Part shown: positions 9,390 through 18,886 of the stretch, in pieces | How the letters are laid out: each line of letters opens with the position of its first letter | How positions within the stretch are numbered: position 1 is the stretch's first letter | Source: Rhodoferax fermentans | Lineage (GTDB): Bacteria > Pseudomonadota > Gammaproteobacteria > Burkholderiales > Burkholderiaceae_C | Length of the DNA stretch: 64,000 nt | Reading direction: 5' to 3' | Assembly (NCBI RefSeq): GCF_002017865.1 | Contig: NZ_MTJN01000002.1 | Span: 4,154,001-4,218,000 of the forward strand | The notes under the pieces: generated by a model | Databases searched by the model: none | Seen by the model: the letters and a program-made list of their open reading frames with translations, nothing else | What the model was told of the DNA's origin: nothing | Position numbers and translations under genes: made by a program

Positions 9390-10745
9390 TCAGCGGCCAC
9401 CGAGTACCACGGTGACCATGCGATCGGGTTGCAGCTTGCGGGCAAACGCGGCCTGGATGTCGGCCACCGTCACTTTGTCGATTTGCCGCGTCCAGGTATC
9501 AAGGTAGTTCAAGGGCAAGTTGTTCCAGGCAATGTTGGCCACATTGCCCAGCAGTTTGCGGTTGCTGTCAATCAACAGCGCAAAACCACCCACCAGGTTG
9601 GCTTTCGCGGCCTGCAGTTCGGCCTGGGTCGGCCCCTGGCTGACAAAGTTGGACAGCACCTCGCGCACCACCTTGACCGCCTCATCCGCCTGGTCAGGCC
9701 GGGTTTGCAACCCAATGGTGAAGGCCCCGGCGTGTTGGCCCGGCGCAAAACCGCTGGACACGCTGTAGGTCAGGCCACGCTTTTCACGCACCTCATGGGT
9801 CAGGCGCGAGACAAAACCACCCCCACCGAGGATGTAGTTACCCACGGTGAGCGCAAAGTAGTCCGGGTCGTCACGTTTGAAACCGGGCTGGCCAATCAGC
9901 ACATGCGCCTGGGCCGAGTCAAAGGCGATGCGCTGCTCGGAGGCGGCAGACAGCGGCAACACCTCGGGCACGGCGGGCAAAGGTGCACAACCCGCCTTCT
10001 CGTCCACCGGTAGCTTGCTGAGCAGCTGCTTCACCAAGCTGTCAGCCTGCACCTTGCTGACTGCGCCCACCACCGTGACCTTGGCGCGACACGGTGTGAT
10101 GGCCTGGCGGTACAGCGCCTGCATGTCAGCCACCTCGATCTTGGCCAGGGTGGTTTCGGTCATCTCGTAACCGTAAGGGTGGCTGCCATAGACAGCCTGG
10201 GCAAAGGCACGTCCTGCCAGCGTGCCCGGGCGGGTGTTGGCCTCTTTGAGGGCCGATTGCAGGCTGCTGCGTTCACGTTGCCAGATGTCGACCGGGAACG
10301 CGGGCTGTGCCAGTTGCCGCGCAGCCAGTTGCACCGCCCGGCCCAACAGATCCGGGTAGGTCAGCGAGCGCAAGGCAAAGCTCATGCGGTCGTTGCCAGC
10401 GCCAGCCGAGAAACTCGCGCCGAGGTCGGCCCAGGCCTCACCCAGGGCGTTTTCATCCAGCGCGGGCTCGTCCGGGCCAGACCCAGCCAACACACCATGG
10501 CTAACCATGCTGGCGGCCACACTGGCCAGCCCCGCTTGGGTGGCCGGATCACGGCGCTCACCGGCGTCAAAGTCGATCTGCACATCCACCATCGGGATGG
10601 CCGGGCTTTGCACCAGGTAGACCTGGGCGCCGCTGGTTTGGGTCCAGTGTTCGATGGGAAGGGCTGCCCACGCGGAGTTTAGAAGAAATAGGCCTGTAGC
10701 CCCCGTCCATAAAGCGCAAGAAGCTATTTTTTTAAGAGTATTCAT
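9390..10745 (-). CDS. M16-family peptidase-like protein, catalytically inactive partner
   Basis: About 451 residues with a signal peptide (MNTLKKIASCALWTGATGLF...AWA) and the two-domain M16 fold, with ILGGGGFVSRLTHEVREKRGLTYSVSS in the C-terminal half. The HxxEH zinc motif is absent where it should occur (GLASVAASMVSHGVLAG), so this should be the non-catalytic half of a heterodimer whose active half is coded immediately upstream. ATG at 10745 is preferred to the TTG at 10760. The signal-peptide codons overlap a reverse-orientation copy of the dispersed repeat. Probably periplasmic; substrate unknown. Confidence 0.88.
   Translation of the reverse strand: MNTLKKIASCALWTGATGLFLLNSAWAALPIEHWTQTSGAQVYLVQSPAIPMVDVQIDFDAGERRDPATQAGLASVAASMVSHGVLAGSGPDEPALDENALGEAWADLGASFSAGAGNDRMSFALRSLTYPDLLGRAVQLAARQLAQPAFPVDIWQRERSSLQSALKEANTRPGTLAGRAFAQAVYGSHPYGYEMTETTLAKIEVADMQALYRQAITPCRAKVTVVGAVSKVQADSLVKQLLSKLPVDEKAGCAPLPAVPEVLPLSAASEQRIAFDSAQAHVLIGQPGFKRDDPDYFALTVGNYILGGGGFVSRLTHEVREKRGLTYSVSSGFAPGQHAGAFTIGLQTRPDQADEAVKVVREVLSNFVSQGPTQAELQAAKANLVGGFALLIDSNRKLLGNVANIAWNNLPLNYLDTWTRQIDKVTVADIQAAFARKLQPDRMVTVVLGGR
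10691..10739 (-). repeat. Copy of dispersed hairpin repeat forming signal-peptide codons
   Basis: On the minus strand it reads AAATAGCTTCTTGCGCTTTA, then ACGGGGGCTACAGGCC, the same order of blocks as in the other copies. It is read in the same frame as the copy in the small secreted protein at 6832, again giving part of a signal peptide. Confidence 0.65.
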
Positions 10746-10766
10746 AAGGTGATCGTGCAAACTGTC

Positions 10767-12227
10767 TCAATGTCTGGCGCCAGTCGGCGGCGTGCGAGTT
10801 TTGCGGTTTTTGTCAGGCGGCTGGGGCAGCAGTTGCGCCACGGTGAGTTGGTCGTCACCAAAATAACGCGCCGCCACGGCCTTGACCTGCTCAGCGGTGA
10901 CGGCACGCAGGCGCTGCACCAGCACCTCACCGGCGTCCACCGGCAGGCCTTGCGCCCACTGGCTGCCCAGTTCACGGGCCTGGTTGAACAAAGAGTCGAG
11001 TTTGTAGACCTCGCTGGCGACCCACTGGGTTTTGACCCGCGCCAGTTCGGCCTCGGTGACGCCCTCTGAAGCCACCCGCTGCACTTGCGCGCGTAGCGCC
11101 TGTTCCACCTGCTCGGAGGTTTTGCCTTGGGTGGGCACACCCATCAACACAAACAGCTGCGGCCCGCGACCCCACAGGCCGTTGTAAGCACCCACACTGT
11201 CGGCCACTTTGTCCGGCCCCTGGGTCAGGGCCCGCTCCAACCTGGCGCCCTGGTAACCATCGAGCACGGCGGCCAGCACGGTCAAGGCCAGGGCATCGTC
11301 CTGCGCCTGCACATCGGTAGACCATTGCAGGCTGGGCACTTTGAAGGCCAGCGTCACCTGGGCCTGCTCAGCCGGGGCCTTGAAGCTCAGGCGTTTGATG
11401 CCGCTTTGCACCGGCTCCAAGCGTGGTTTGCGCTCGGGCACCGCGCGGGTTGGCAAGCTGCCGTAGTACTTGTCGGCCAGCGCACGCACCTGCGCCACGT
11501 CCACATCACCGGCCACCACCACGGCGGCGTTGGCAGGCACATACCAGCGCTGGTAAAAAGCGCGAGCGTCAGCGGGGGTCAAGGCATCGAGATCACTCAT
11601 CCAGCCCACAATCGGTCGACGGTACGAAGATGCTACAAATACAGTAGCATTGAGCGCTTCATTCATAAGGTCCAGAGGGTTATCTTCTGTGCGAAGGCGG
11701 CGTTCTTCCTTGACCACCTCAAGTTCTTTTTTGAAGGCCTCGTCCGACCACTGCATGTGGGCAAAACGGTCCGACTCCAACCGCATCACGTCTTCCAGGC
11801 GTTGTGACGGGATCATCTGGTAATAACCGGTGTAGTCACGGCTGGTGAAGGCGTTGTCGCGCCCACCCAATGCCGCGACCCGGCGTGAGAACTCCCCCTC
11901 GGGCACACTGGGTGTGCCTTTGAACATCATGTGCTCCAGCACATGGGCGACACCGGAGGTACCGTCCACCTCGTCCATCGAGCCCACACGTACCCACAAC
12001 ATGTGGACAGCGGTAGGTGCACGTCGGTCGGGTTTGACGATCAAGGTCAGACCGTTGGCCAGGGTGAACTGCCGGGCACGGCTGGCCTCGGCGGTGGCTG
12101 GTGGGGCGCTGGGTGGTGGAGCGACTTGCGCCAGAGCGGTGTGGCTGACAAGCGCTGCCATCGACAGGGGCACCAGGTAACGCGAGGCGACACAAAAAAG
12201 CGTAGCAAGAGAGGTTGGACGTTTCAT
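10767..12227 (-). CDS. M16-family zinc metallopeptidase, active partner
   Basis: About 486 residues, secreted (hydrophobic leader ending SHTALAQ). The zinc site HVLEH (HxxEH, about residues 95-99) is followed about 75 residues later by the glutamates of ELEVVKEERRLRTED. The C-terminal M16 domain is present. The ATG at 12227 is the best start; it is divergent from ftsY with about 29 bases between the start codons. Together with the inactive gene downstream it forms a standard active/inactive pair like those of proteobacterial PqqF-like and mitochondrial-processing-type peptidases. Substrate unknown. Confidence 0.92.
   Translation of the reverse strand: MKRPTSLATLFCVASRYLVPLSMAALVSHTALAQVAPPPSAPPATAEASRARQFTLANGLTLIVKPDRRAPTAVHMLWVRVGSMDEVDGTSGVAHVLEHMMFKGTPSVPEGEFSRRVAALGGRDNAFTSRDYTGYYQMIPSQRLEDVMRLESDRFAHMQWSDEAFKKELEVVKEERRLRTEDNPLDLMNEALNATVFVASSYRRPIVGWMSDLDALTPADARAFYQRWYVPANAAVVVAGDVDVAQVRALADKYYGSLPTRAVPERKPRLEPVQSGIKRLSFKAPAEQAQVTLAFKVPSLQWSTDVQAQDDALALTVLAAVLDGYQGARLERALTQGPDKVADSVGAYNGLWGRGPQLFVLMGVPTQGKTSEQVEQALRAQVQRVASEGVTEAELARVKTQWVASEVYKLDSLFNQARELGSQWAQGLPVDAGEVLVQRLRAVTAEQVKAVAARYFGDDQLTVAQLLPQPPDKNRKTRTPPTGARH
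11631..11679 (+). repeat. Copy of dispersed hairpin repeat inside an M16 peptidase gene
   Basis: Contains GTAGCATTGAGCGCTTCATT and then CATAAGGTCCAGAGGG, aligning with the block order of the family. It lies antisense within the M16 gene, where it codes part of the helix NEALNATVFVASS. Confidence 0.5.
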
Positions 12228-12256
12228 AGAATGCTGTGATACCACGAAACCCCAAA

Positions 12257-13372
12257 ATGTTCAGCTTCTTCAAAAAAAAGTCCGTAGCACCTCCCCCTGC
12301 ATCACCCGCACCTGAGGCGGGTCTGCCAGCCGCCGCTGTGGCGGCCCCATCGGTGCAGACACCGGCATCCCCATCACCAGAGCCGCTGCCACCGGCATCT
12401 GCACCTGTCGTAGCGAGCGCCCCTGCCGAAACACCGGCGCGTACCTCCTGGCTGGCCAAACTCACGAATGGTCTGCGCAAAACCGGCGCCAGCATCACCA
12501 CGGTGTTCACCGGCACCCGGATTGATGATGCACTCTACGAAGACCTGGAGTCAGCGCTGCTGATGGCCGACACCGGCGTCAAAGCCACTGAGCATCTGCT
12601 GGAAGACCTCAAGCGCCGGGTCAAGGACAGCAAAACCACCGACCCAGCAGCGGTCAAGGGGCTGCTGGTGCAGTCCCTCACCGACCTGCTGCTGCCGCTG
12701 CAAAAACCGCTGTTGATTGGCCAATTCAAACCCACGGTGATCATGGTGGCCGGTGTCAATGGCGCGGGCAAAACCACCTCGATTGGCAAACTCACCCGGC
12801 ATCTGGCCAGCGACGGTGCCAGTGTGCTGCTGGCAGCGGCCGACACCTTTCGGGCGGCGGCACGCGAACAGCTGGGTGTCTGGGCTGACCGCAACACGGT
12901 CGACATCATCAGCCAGGACGGCGGTGACCCGGCGGCGGTGTCCTTTGACGCGGTCAGCGCCGGCAAGGCACGCGGGCGCGATGTGGTGCTGGTCGACACC
13001 GCTGGGCGCCTGCCGACCCAGCTGCACCTGATGGAAGAGTTGAAAAAGATCAAACGGGTGATCCAGAAGACCGGCCCGCTGGCGGATCAAGCGGGCGAGT
13101 CCGGTGCCAGCAGTATCCCGCCGCACGAGGTGCTGCTGGTCATTGACGGCAACACCGGCCAGAACGCACTCAACCAGGTCAAAGCCTTTGACGACACCCT
13201 GGGGCTGACCGGCCTGATCGTGACCAAGCTGGATGGCACGGCCAAGGGCGGCGTGCTGGCAGCGATTGCCCGCGAGCGGCCGATTCCGGTCTACTTCATC
13301 GGGGTCGGGGAAAAGCTTGAAGACCTGGAAACCTTCAACGCCCAGGAGTTTGCCCAGGCCTTGCTGTCCTAG
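12257..13372 (+). CDS. ftsY: Signal recognition particle receptor FtsY
   Basis: A 371-residue SRP GTPase that docks ribosome-nascent-chain complexes at the inner membrane. An acidic/Pro-Ala-rich A domain (residues 10-65) precedes the helical N domain and the G domain. G-domain motifs are G1 GVNGAGKTTS (about 168-177), DTFRAAAREQL, G3 DTAGRLPTQ (about 247) and G4 TKLDGTAKGG (about 324). The start at 12257 gives MFSFFKKK, the usual membrane-attaching leader; an in-frame GTG lies at 12236. Confidence 0.96.
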   Translation: MFSFFKKKSVAPPPASPAPEAGLPAAAVAAPSVQTPASPSPEPLPPASAPVVASAPAETPARTSWLAKLTNGLRKTGASITTVFTGTRIDDALYEDLESALLMADTGVKATEHLLEDLKRRVKDSKTTDPAAVKGLLVQSLTDLLLPLQKPLLIGQFKPTVIMVAGVNGAGKTTSIGKLTRHLASDGASVLLAAADTFRAAAREQLGVWADRNTVDIISQDGGDPAAVSFDAVSAGKARGRDVVLVDTAGRLPTQLHLMEELKKIKRVIQKTGPLADQAGESGASSIPPHEVLLVIDGNTGQNALNQVKAFDDTLGLTGLIVTKLDGTAKGGVLAAIARERPIPVYFIGVGEKLEDLETFNAQEFAQALLS

Positions 13373-13493
13373 GCACCCACACCGTGAACGATGCCGCTGA
13401 CAGCCTCAATAAGTCGCATATTTGCCAACTCAGACACGACCAAGTCACCCTGAAAAGTTATAACCCGCCATCCAGGTAGTACATTCTCACCTT

Positions 13494-15227
13494 ATGTCCA
13501 TCACCGAACTTATGCCGCTCAGCATGCCCGCCAGCAACCTGCCTGGCCTGGGGCGCACGCTGGTGATGGCCGGCAAGCTCGATCAGAAATCTGCCGAAGA
13601 CATTTTCCGCAAAGCCCTGGCCAAGCGTTCCAGCTTCATCGCCGAGATCACCGGCTCGGGCGCGGTGTCGGCCACAGACCTGGCGCACACCTTGTCACTG
13701 GCGTTTGCCGTGCCCATGATTGACCTGGACGCGGTCAACCCGCTGCTGCTGCCGCGTGGCCTGCTTGATAGCAAAATCTGCCAAGACTACCGTCTGGTGG
13801 TGCTCGGAAAACGGCAAAACCGCCTGATCGTCGCCACGGCCGACCCGTCTGACCAGCAGTCGGCCGAGAAGATCAAGTTCTCAACCCAGCTCAGTGTCGA
13901 CTGGGTGGTGGCCGAGTACGACAAGCTGCTCAAACTGGTGTCCACCAACTCACTGTCGGCCACGGAGTCGATCGACAACATCATTGGTGACAACTTCGAG
14001 TTCGACGAGCTGATGTCCGAGCAGGTGAGCGACAGCGCGGCGGCGGCCTCCTCCGAGGTGGATGACGCACCGGTTGTCAAGTTTTTGCACAAGATGATGC
14101 TCGACGCGTTTTCCATGCGCGCCTCGGACTTGCACTTTGAGCCTTACGAGCACAACTACCGCGTGCGTTTTCGCATCGACGGTGAGTTGCGCGAAATTGC
14201 CTCACCACCGATTGCCATCAAAGAGAAACTGGCATCGCGCATCAAGGTGATCTCCAAGATGGACATCTCCGAGAAGCGGGTGCCGCAAGACGGCAAGATG
14301 AAGCTCAAGGTCGGGCCTGACCGCGTGATCGACTTCCGTATCAGCACCTTGCCCACCCTGTTTGGCGAGAAAATCGTGATCCGGATTCTTGACCCCAGCA
14401 CCGCCAAGATGGGCATTGACGCGCTGGGTTACGAGCCAACAGAAAAAGAGCGGCTCATGCAGGCCATCGGTCGGCCCTACGGCATGATCCTGGCCACGGG
14501 CCCGACCGGCTCGGGCAAAACCGTGTCGCTGTACACCTGCCTGAACCTGCTCAACAAACCGGGCGTGAACATCGCCACGGTGGAAGACCCGTCCGAAATC
14601 AATCTGCCTGGCGTCAACCAGGTCAATGTCAATGAGAAAGCCGGGCTGACCTTTCCGGTGGCGCTCAAGTCCTTTCTGCGGCAAGACCCCGACATCATCA
14701 TGGTGGGGGAAATCCGCGACTTGGAAACGGCTGACATTGCCATCAAGGCCGCACAGACAGGGCATTTGGTGCTATCAACTTTGCACACAAATGACGCCCC
14801 ATCGACCCTCACGCGGATGCGCAACATGGGTGTGGCGCCGTTCAATATTGCGTCGAGTGTGTTGCTGATCACGGCACAACGTCTGGCTCGCCGTTTGTGC
14901 CCCAGCTGCAAAAAAGCGATAGAGATACCCGACAAAGCCCTGCTCGAAGCGGGTTTCCATCCCGAAGACCTCGATGGCAGCTGGAAACCCTACCACCCGG
15001 TGGGTTGCAGCGCCTGCAACAACGGTTACAAAGGCCGTATTGGCCTGTACCAAGTGATGCCCATCAGTGAAGAGATCCAGCGCATCATCCTGCGTGACGG
15101 CAGCACGCTGGACATCGCCGAGCAGGCCCGGCGTGAAGGTGTGAAAACCATGCGCGAGTCTGGCCTGCACAAAGTGAAGATGGGTCTGACTTCTCTTGAA
15201 GAAGTTTTGGCTGTTACCAACGAGTAA
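13494..15227 (+). CDS. pilB: Type IV pilus assembly ATPase PilB
   Basis: A 577-residue hexameric extension motor for type IV pili. The N-terminal GSPII_E domain (MshEN type) comes first. It is followed by the ATPase core with Walker A GPTGSGKTVSLY (about residues 336-347), an Asp box and Walker B near DPDIIMVGEIRDLETADIA, and the His box near STLHTNDAPSTLTRM. A zinc tetracysteine lies near residues 470-505 (CPSC ... CSAC). pilC starts 20 bases after its stop. Upstream 13373-13493 carries no gene. Confidence 0.96.
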   Translation: MSITELMPLSMPASNLPGLGRTLVMAGKLDQKSAEDIFRKALAKRSSFIAEITGSGAVSATDLAHTLSLAFAVPMIDLDAVNPLLLPRGLLDSKICQDYRLVVLGKRQNRLIVATADPSDQQSAEKIKFSTQLSVDWVVAEYDKLLKLVSTNSLSATESIDNIIGDNFEFDELMSEQVSDSAAAASSEVDDAPVVKFLHKMMLDAFSMRASDLHFEPYEHNYRVRFRIDGELREIASPPIAIKEKLASRIKVISKMDISEKRVPQDGKMKLKVGPDRVIDFRISTLPTLFGEKIVIRILDPSTAKMGIDALGYEPTEKERLMQAIGRPYGMILATGPTGSGKTVSLYTCLNLLNKPGVNIATVEDPSEINLPGVNQVNVNEKAGLTFPVALKSFLRQDPDIIMVGEIRDLETADIAIKAAQTGHLVLSTLHTNDAPSTLTRMRNMGVAPFNIASSVLLITAQRLARRLCPSCKKAIEIPDKALLEAGFHPEDLDGSWKPYHPVGCSACNNGYKGRIGLYQVMPISEEIQRIILRDGSTLDIAEQARREGVKTMRESGLHKVKMGLTSLEEVLAVTNE

Positions 15228-15246
15228 ACCACCACAATCGGCGCAC

Positions 15247-16470
15247 ATGGCAACCGACAAAACGAAACCCAAAACAGTCAAGGAATTTGTCTTCGAGTGG
15301 GAAGGCAAGGACCGCAACGGCAAACAAGTGCGCGGAGAGACACGCGCCGCCGGTGAAAACCAGGTCACCGCCGCACTGCGCCGCCAGGGGGTGATGCCCA
15401 CCAAGATCAAAAAGCGCCGAATGAGCGCTGGCAAACGCATCAAGCCCAAAGACATTGCCATCTTCACACGCCAACTCGCCACCATGATGAAAGCCGGTGT
15501 GCCGCTGCTGCAGGCGTTTGACATTGTGGGCCGGGGCAACCCCAACCCGAATGTGACACGCCTGCTCAATGACATCCGCAACGATGTGGAAACTGGCACC
15601 TCGCTGTCGGTCGCGTTTCGCAAGTACCCGCTGCACTTTGACGCGCTCTACTGCAATTTGGTCGAAGCGGGTGAAGCCGCCGGTATCCTGGACCAGCTGC
15701 TGGACCGCCTGGCGGTCTACATGGAAAAGACCGAGGCGATGAAGTCCAAGATCAAGTCCGCCTTGATGTACCCGATTGCGGTCTTGATCGTAGCCTTTGT
15801 GGTCACGGCAGTCATCATGATTTTTGTGGTGCCGTCGTTCAAGGAGGTGTTCACCAGTTTTGGTGCCGACCTGCCCGCACCCACGCTGGTGGTCATCGCC
15901 ATGAGCGAGTTTTTTGTGGCCTACTGGTGGCTGATTTTTGGTGGCCTGTTTGGTGGTTTTTACTTTTTCATGCAGGCCTGGCGGCGCAATGTGAAGGTGC
16001 AGATCTTCATGGACCGGCTGATGCTCAAGCTGCCGATCTTTGGCGTGCTGGTGGAGAAGTCCAGCATTGCACGCTGGACGCGCACCCTCTCGACCATGTT
16101 CGCCGCTGGTGTGCCGCTGGTGGAGGCGCTGGACTCGGTGGGTGGCGCCGCCGGTAACTATGTGTTTGAGTCAGCCACCCTCAAGATCCAGCAGGAGGTG
16201 TCTACCGGTACCGCCCTGACGGCCGCCATGACCAATGCCAACCTGTTCCCGTCGATGGTGTTACAAATGTGTGCCATTGGTGAAGAATCAGGCTCGATTG
16301 ACCACATGCTGGGCAAAGCCGCCGACTTTTACGAGTCCGAGGTGGACGACATGGTGGCCGGCATTTCCAGCCTGATGGAGCCCATCATCATCGTGGTCCT
16401 GGGCACCGTCATTGGCGGCATTGTGGTGGCGATGTACCTGCCTATCTTCAAGCTCGGTCAAGTGGTTTAA
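15247..16470 (+). CDS. pilC: Type IV pilus inner-membrane platform protein PilC
   Basis: A 407-residue inner-membrane protein with two repeated T2SSF domains (FTRQLATMMKAGVPLLQAFD and ARWTRTLSTMFAAGVPLVEALD). Hydrophobic segments lie near residues 172-195, 215-240 and at the C-terminus (MEPIIIVVLGTVIGGIVVAMYLPIF). It couples PilB to the growing pilus. The ATG at 15247 gives MATDKTKPK; an earlier in-frame ATG would overlap pilB. In related genomes pilD follows directly; here it is about 5.4 kb away. Confidence 0.95.
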   Translation: MATDKTKPKTVKEFVFEWEGKDRNGKQVRGETRAAGENQVTAALRRQGVMPTKIKKRRMSAGKRIKPKDIAIFTRQLATMMKAGVPLLQAFDIVGRGNPNPNVTRLLNDIRNDVETGTSLSVAFRKYPLHFDALYCNLVEAGEAAGILDQLLDRLAVYMEKTEAMKSKIKSALMYPIAVLIVAFVVTAVIMIFVVPSFKEVFTSFGADLPAPTLVVIAMSEFFVAYWWLIFGGLFGGFYFFMQAWRRNVKVQIFMDRLMLKLPIFGVLVEKSSIARWTRTLSTMFAAGVPLVEALDSVGGAAGNYVFESATLKIQQEVSTGTALTAAMTNANLFPSMVLQMCAIGEESGSIDHMLGKAADFYESEVDDMVAGISSLMEPIIIVVLGTVIGGIVVAMYLPIFKLGQVV

Positions 16471-16505
16471 AGGCCTGTTGCCCGTCTGGCAGCGCCAATC
16501 TCCTG

Positions 16506-17474
16506 TCATGTGCCCACCACATCGGGCACAGCCGCTCGCATGATGTCCACAAAACAGCGCAGCCGCGCCGGATAAAAAGACGCGTAGGGGTAGACCAGGT
16601 ACACCGGCAAGGGCGCCGCTTGCCATTGGGGCGCCAGATGAAGCAGCCGCCCGCTGGCCAAGTCATCGGCCAACACCCAGGCCGAACCAATCGCCACACC
16701 CAGACCTTGTAGTGCGGCACTGCGCAAGGCGTACAAACTGTCGGTGCTCATTCTGGGCGAAATCGTCAGGCGCTGGAGCTCGCCTGTTGCCCGATGCTGC
16801 AGCACAACCTCGTTCTGATAAAAAGTTCTGAGTGCAAGCCAGGGCAACGCGGCCAGATCACTGGCCTGTTCGGGCAAGGTCGCGCCCGTCAACACCGAAG
16901 GAGCTGCCACCACAATGCGCGGCACCTCGGCCAGCTTGATCGCCACCAAGGCCGGGTCACTGACCGCACCCACCTGAACCGCACAGTCCACGCCCCCGGC
17001 AATGAAGTCCTGCAACACACTGTCGTCGTGCAGCAACCATTCCACACGCATCTGGGGATAACGGCCCAGGTAGTCTGCCAGTGGTTGGATTAATCGATCT
17101 TGCCCAAAAGCATGCGGCACCACCACCCGCAACATACCTTGTGGCGCATCACCGGCACCACGCAAGTCCGACTCAAAGGCGGCCCAGCTCGCCAACAGAT
17201 CCTTGGCGCGCTCGTAACAACGTTGTCCATCCTCGGTCAAGCGCATGGCATGGGTGGATCGCTGCAATAGACGCACACCCAGGGAACGCTCCAGGGTTTG
17301 CAAACGGCGGCTGACGGTGGGTTGTGTGGTGCGCAGTTGGGTCGCCGCCGCCGACAGGTTGCCAGCCTCGACGATCCGCACAAAGGTCTGCATCAGTTCA
17401 ATGCGGTCACCTGCGCCAGACAACACAGCGGGGCTTGTGGCTACAGCAAGAGAGGGCGCAACAGGCTTGTTCAT
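16506..17474 (-). CDS. LysR-family transcriptional regulator
   Basis: About 322 residues. The N-terminal winged helix-turn-helix reads FVRIVEAGNLSAAATQLRTTQPTVSRRLQTLERSLGVRLL (split here only by reading), followed by a periplasmic-binding-like effector domain. It is divergent from the MFS transporter gene with about 97 bases between the starts, which suggests it controls that transporter in response to a small ligand. The ATG at 17474 puts the HTH at a normal distance from the N-terminus. It ends convergent with pilC. Confidence 0.93.
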   Translation of the reverse strand: MNKPVAPSLAVATSPAVLSGAGDRIELMQTFVRIVEAGNLSAAATQLRTTQPTVSRRLQTLERSLGVRLLQRSTHAMRLTEDGQRCYERAKDLLASWAAFESDLRGAGDAPQGMLRVVVPHAFGQDRLIQPLADYLGRYPQMRVEWLLHDDSVLQDFIAGGVDCAVQVGAVSDPALVAIKLAEVPRIVVAAPSVLTGATLPEQASDLAALPWLALRTFYQNEVVLQHRATGELQRLTISPRMSTDSLYALRSAALQGLGVAIGSAWVLADDLASGRLLHLAPQWQAAPLPVYLVYPYASFYPARLRCFVDIMRAAVPDVVGT

Positions 17475-17571
17475 GCACACAATGTATAACAAATTTGCGG
17501 TACGTGGGGCTACCGCTGCACTGGCAACCCGAGAAGAATCGATCCCAACACCAACCATTCAGGATCACACC

Positions 17572-18807
17572 ATGTCTTCTATCCAAAATATGCATGACAA
17601 AGGCGCCCCCACCACACCGATGGGTGACCCAGCCCCCGCCGCCCTGGTGCTGTTGCTGGCCAGTGGTGCCGGCTTGGCCGTGGCGTCGCTCTACTACAGC
17701 CAGCCCATGCTCGGCATCCTGGCAACCGACATGGGTGCCAGCACCGTGGATGTCGGCTTTGTACCGACGCTGACCCAACTCGGTTACGCCTTGGGCATCC
17801 TGCTGCTGGCGCCGCTGGGCGACCGCCATGACCGCCGCCAGATCATCCTTATCAAAGCCTTGCTGCTGGTGGCCGCCTTGCTGGCAGCGGCTTGGGCCCC
17901 CTCCTTTACCTGGCTGCTGGCCGCCAGCCTGGCCATTGGCCTGACAGCCACTTTGGCCCAGGACATCGTGCCAGCAGCGGCCACCCTGGCCCCGGCGGCA
18001 CGGCGCGGCAAAGTGGTAGGCACCGTGATGACCGGGCTGTTGCTGGGCATTCTGCTGTCACGTGTTGTCAGTGGCTTTGTTGCGGAGCACTTTGGCTGGC
18101 GCAGCATGTTTGTTGCCGCCGCAACCGGCGTGGCGATCATTGGTATCGCGGTGTGGCGTGGCCTGCCCCGCTTTGCCCCTACCACCACGCTGCCGTACCG
18201 GGCTTTGCTGGGCTCACTGTGGGCGTTGCTGCAACGCCATGCCAGCCTGCGCCAGGCGGCCCTGGCTCAGGGGCTGTTGTCGGTGGGTTTCAGTGCCTTC
18301 TGGTCCACCCTGGCGGTGATGTTGCACGCCAAACCGTTTGAGATGGGCAGCGCCGTGGCTGGTGCCTTTGGTCTGGCAGGTGCGGTAGGTGCTTTGGCCG
18401 CACCCCTGGCTGGCCATTTGGCTGACCGACGTGGTCCGGAGCTGGTGACACGCCTGGGTGCAGGACTCACCACCCTCTCCTTTGCTGTGCTGTGTCTGAG
18501 CCCGTTTCTGTCCACCACGGGTCAACTGTGGTTGCTGGTGATCGGCACCGTCGGCTTTGACCTGGGTGTTCAAACCGCCCTGATTGCGCACCAGACCATC
18601 GTCTACAGCATCGACCCCGGGGCCCGCAGCCGACTCAACGCGGTGTTGTTTGTGGGCATGTTCATGGGCATGGCCCTTGGCGCGACTTTGGGCAGCGCCG
18701 TGCTGGCCCATGGGGGATGGCTGGCCGTCACCGCCATGGCCACCGCGTTTTCTCTGGCCGCCTGGGTGGTACGCTGCTGGCCAAGTGCGTCAAAACGCAC
18801 AGCCTGA
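17572..18807 (+). CDS. Major facilitator superfamily transporter
   Basis: A 411-residue protein with about 12 hydrophobic segments. The loop 2-3 motif of the superfamily appears as PLGDRHDRRQIILIKA (about residues 82-97), with a degenerate repeat (GHLADRRGPELV) in the second half. The sequence around SLYYSQPMLGILATDMG resembles YbcL/YgaY-type drug-proton antiporters of the DHA1 group. Probably an exporter under the divergent LysR regulator; substrate cannot be read from sequence. Confidence 0.9.
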   Translation: MSSIQNMHDKGAPTTPMGDPAPAALVLLLASGAGLAVASLYYSQPMLGILATDMGASTVDVGFVPTLTQLGYALGILLLAPLGDRHDRRQIILIKALLLVAALLAAAWAPSFTWLLAASLAIGLTATLAQDIVPAAATLAPAARRGKVVGTVMTGLLLGILLSRVVSGFVAEHFGWRSMFVAAATGVAIIGIAVWRGLPRFAPTTTLPYRALLGSLWALLQRHASLRQAALAQGLLSVGFSAFWSTLAVMLHAKPFEMGSAVAGAFGLAGAVGALAAPLAGHLADRRGPELVTRLGAGLTTLSFAVLCLSPFLSTTGQLWLLVIGTVGFDLGVQTALIAHQTIVYSIDPGARSRLNAVLFVGMFMGMALGATLGSAVLAHGGWLAVTAMATAFSLAAWVVRCWPSASKRTA

Positions 18808-18886
18808 GGCACCAACTGCCAGCGGCTGGCGCGAAGACGGGGTGTTTGGTGATACAACACCCTACCCCTCTCCTTCAGGATCTGTG

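Noticed and set aside
8736..10013. Long plus-strand frame antisense to rsmD and the inactive M16 gene
   Set aside because: Antisense shadow; the minus-strand frames have clear conserved motifs.
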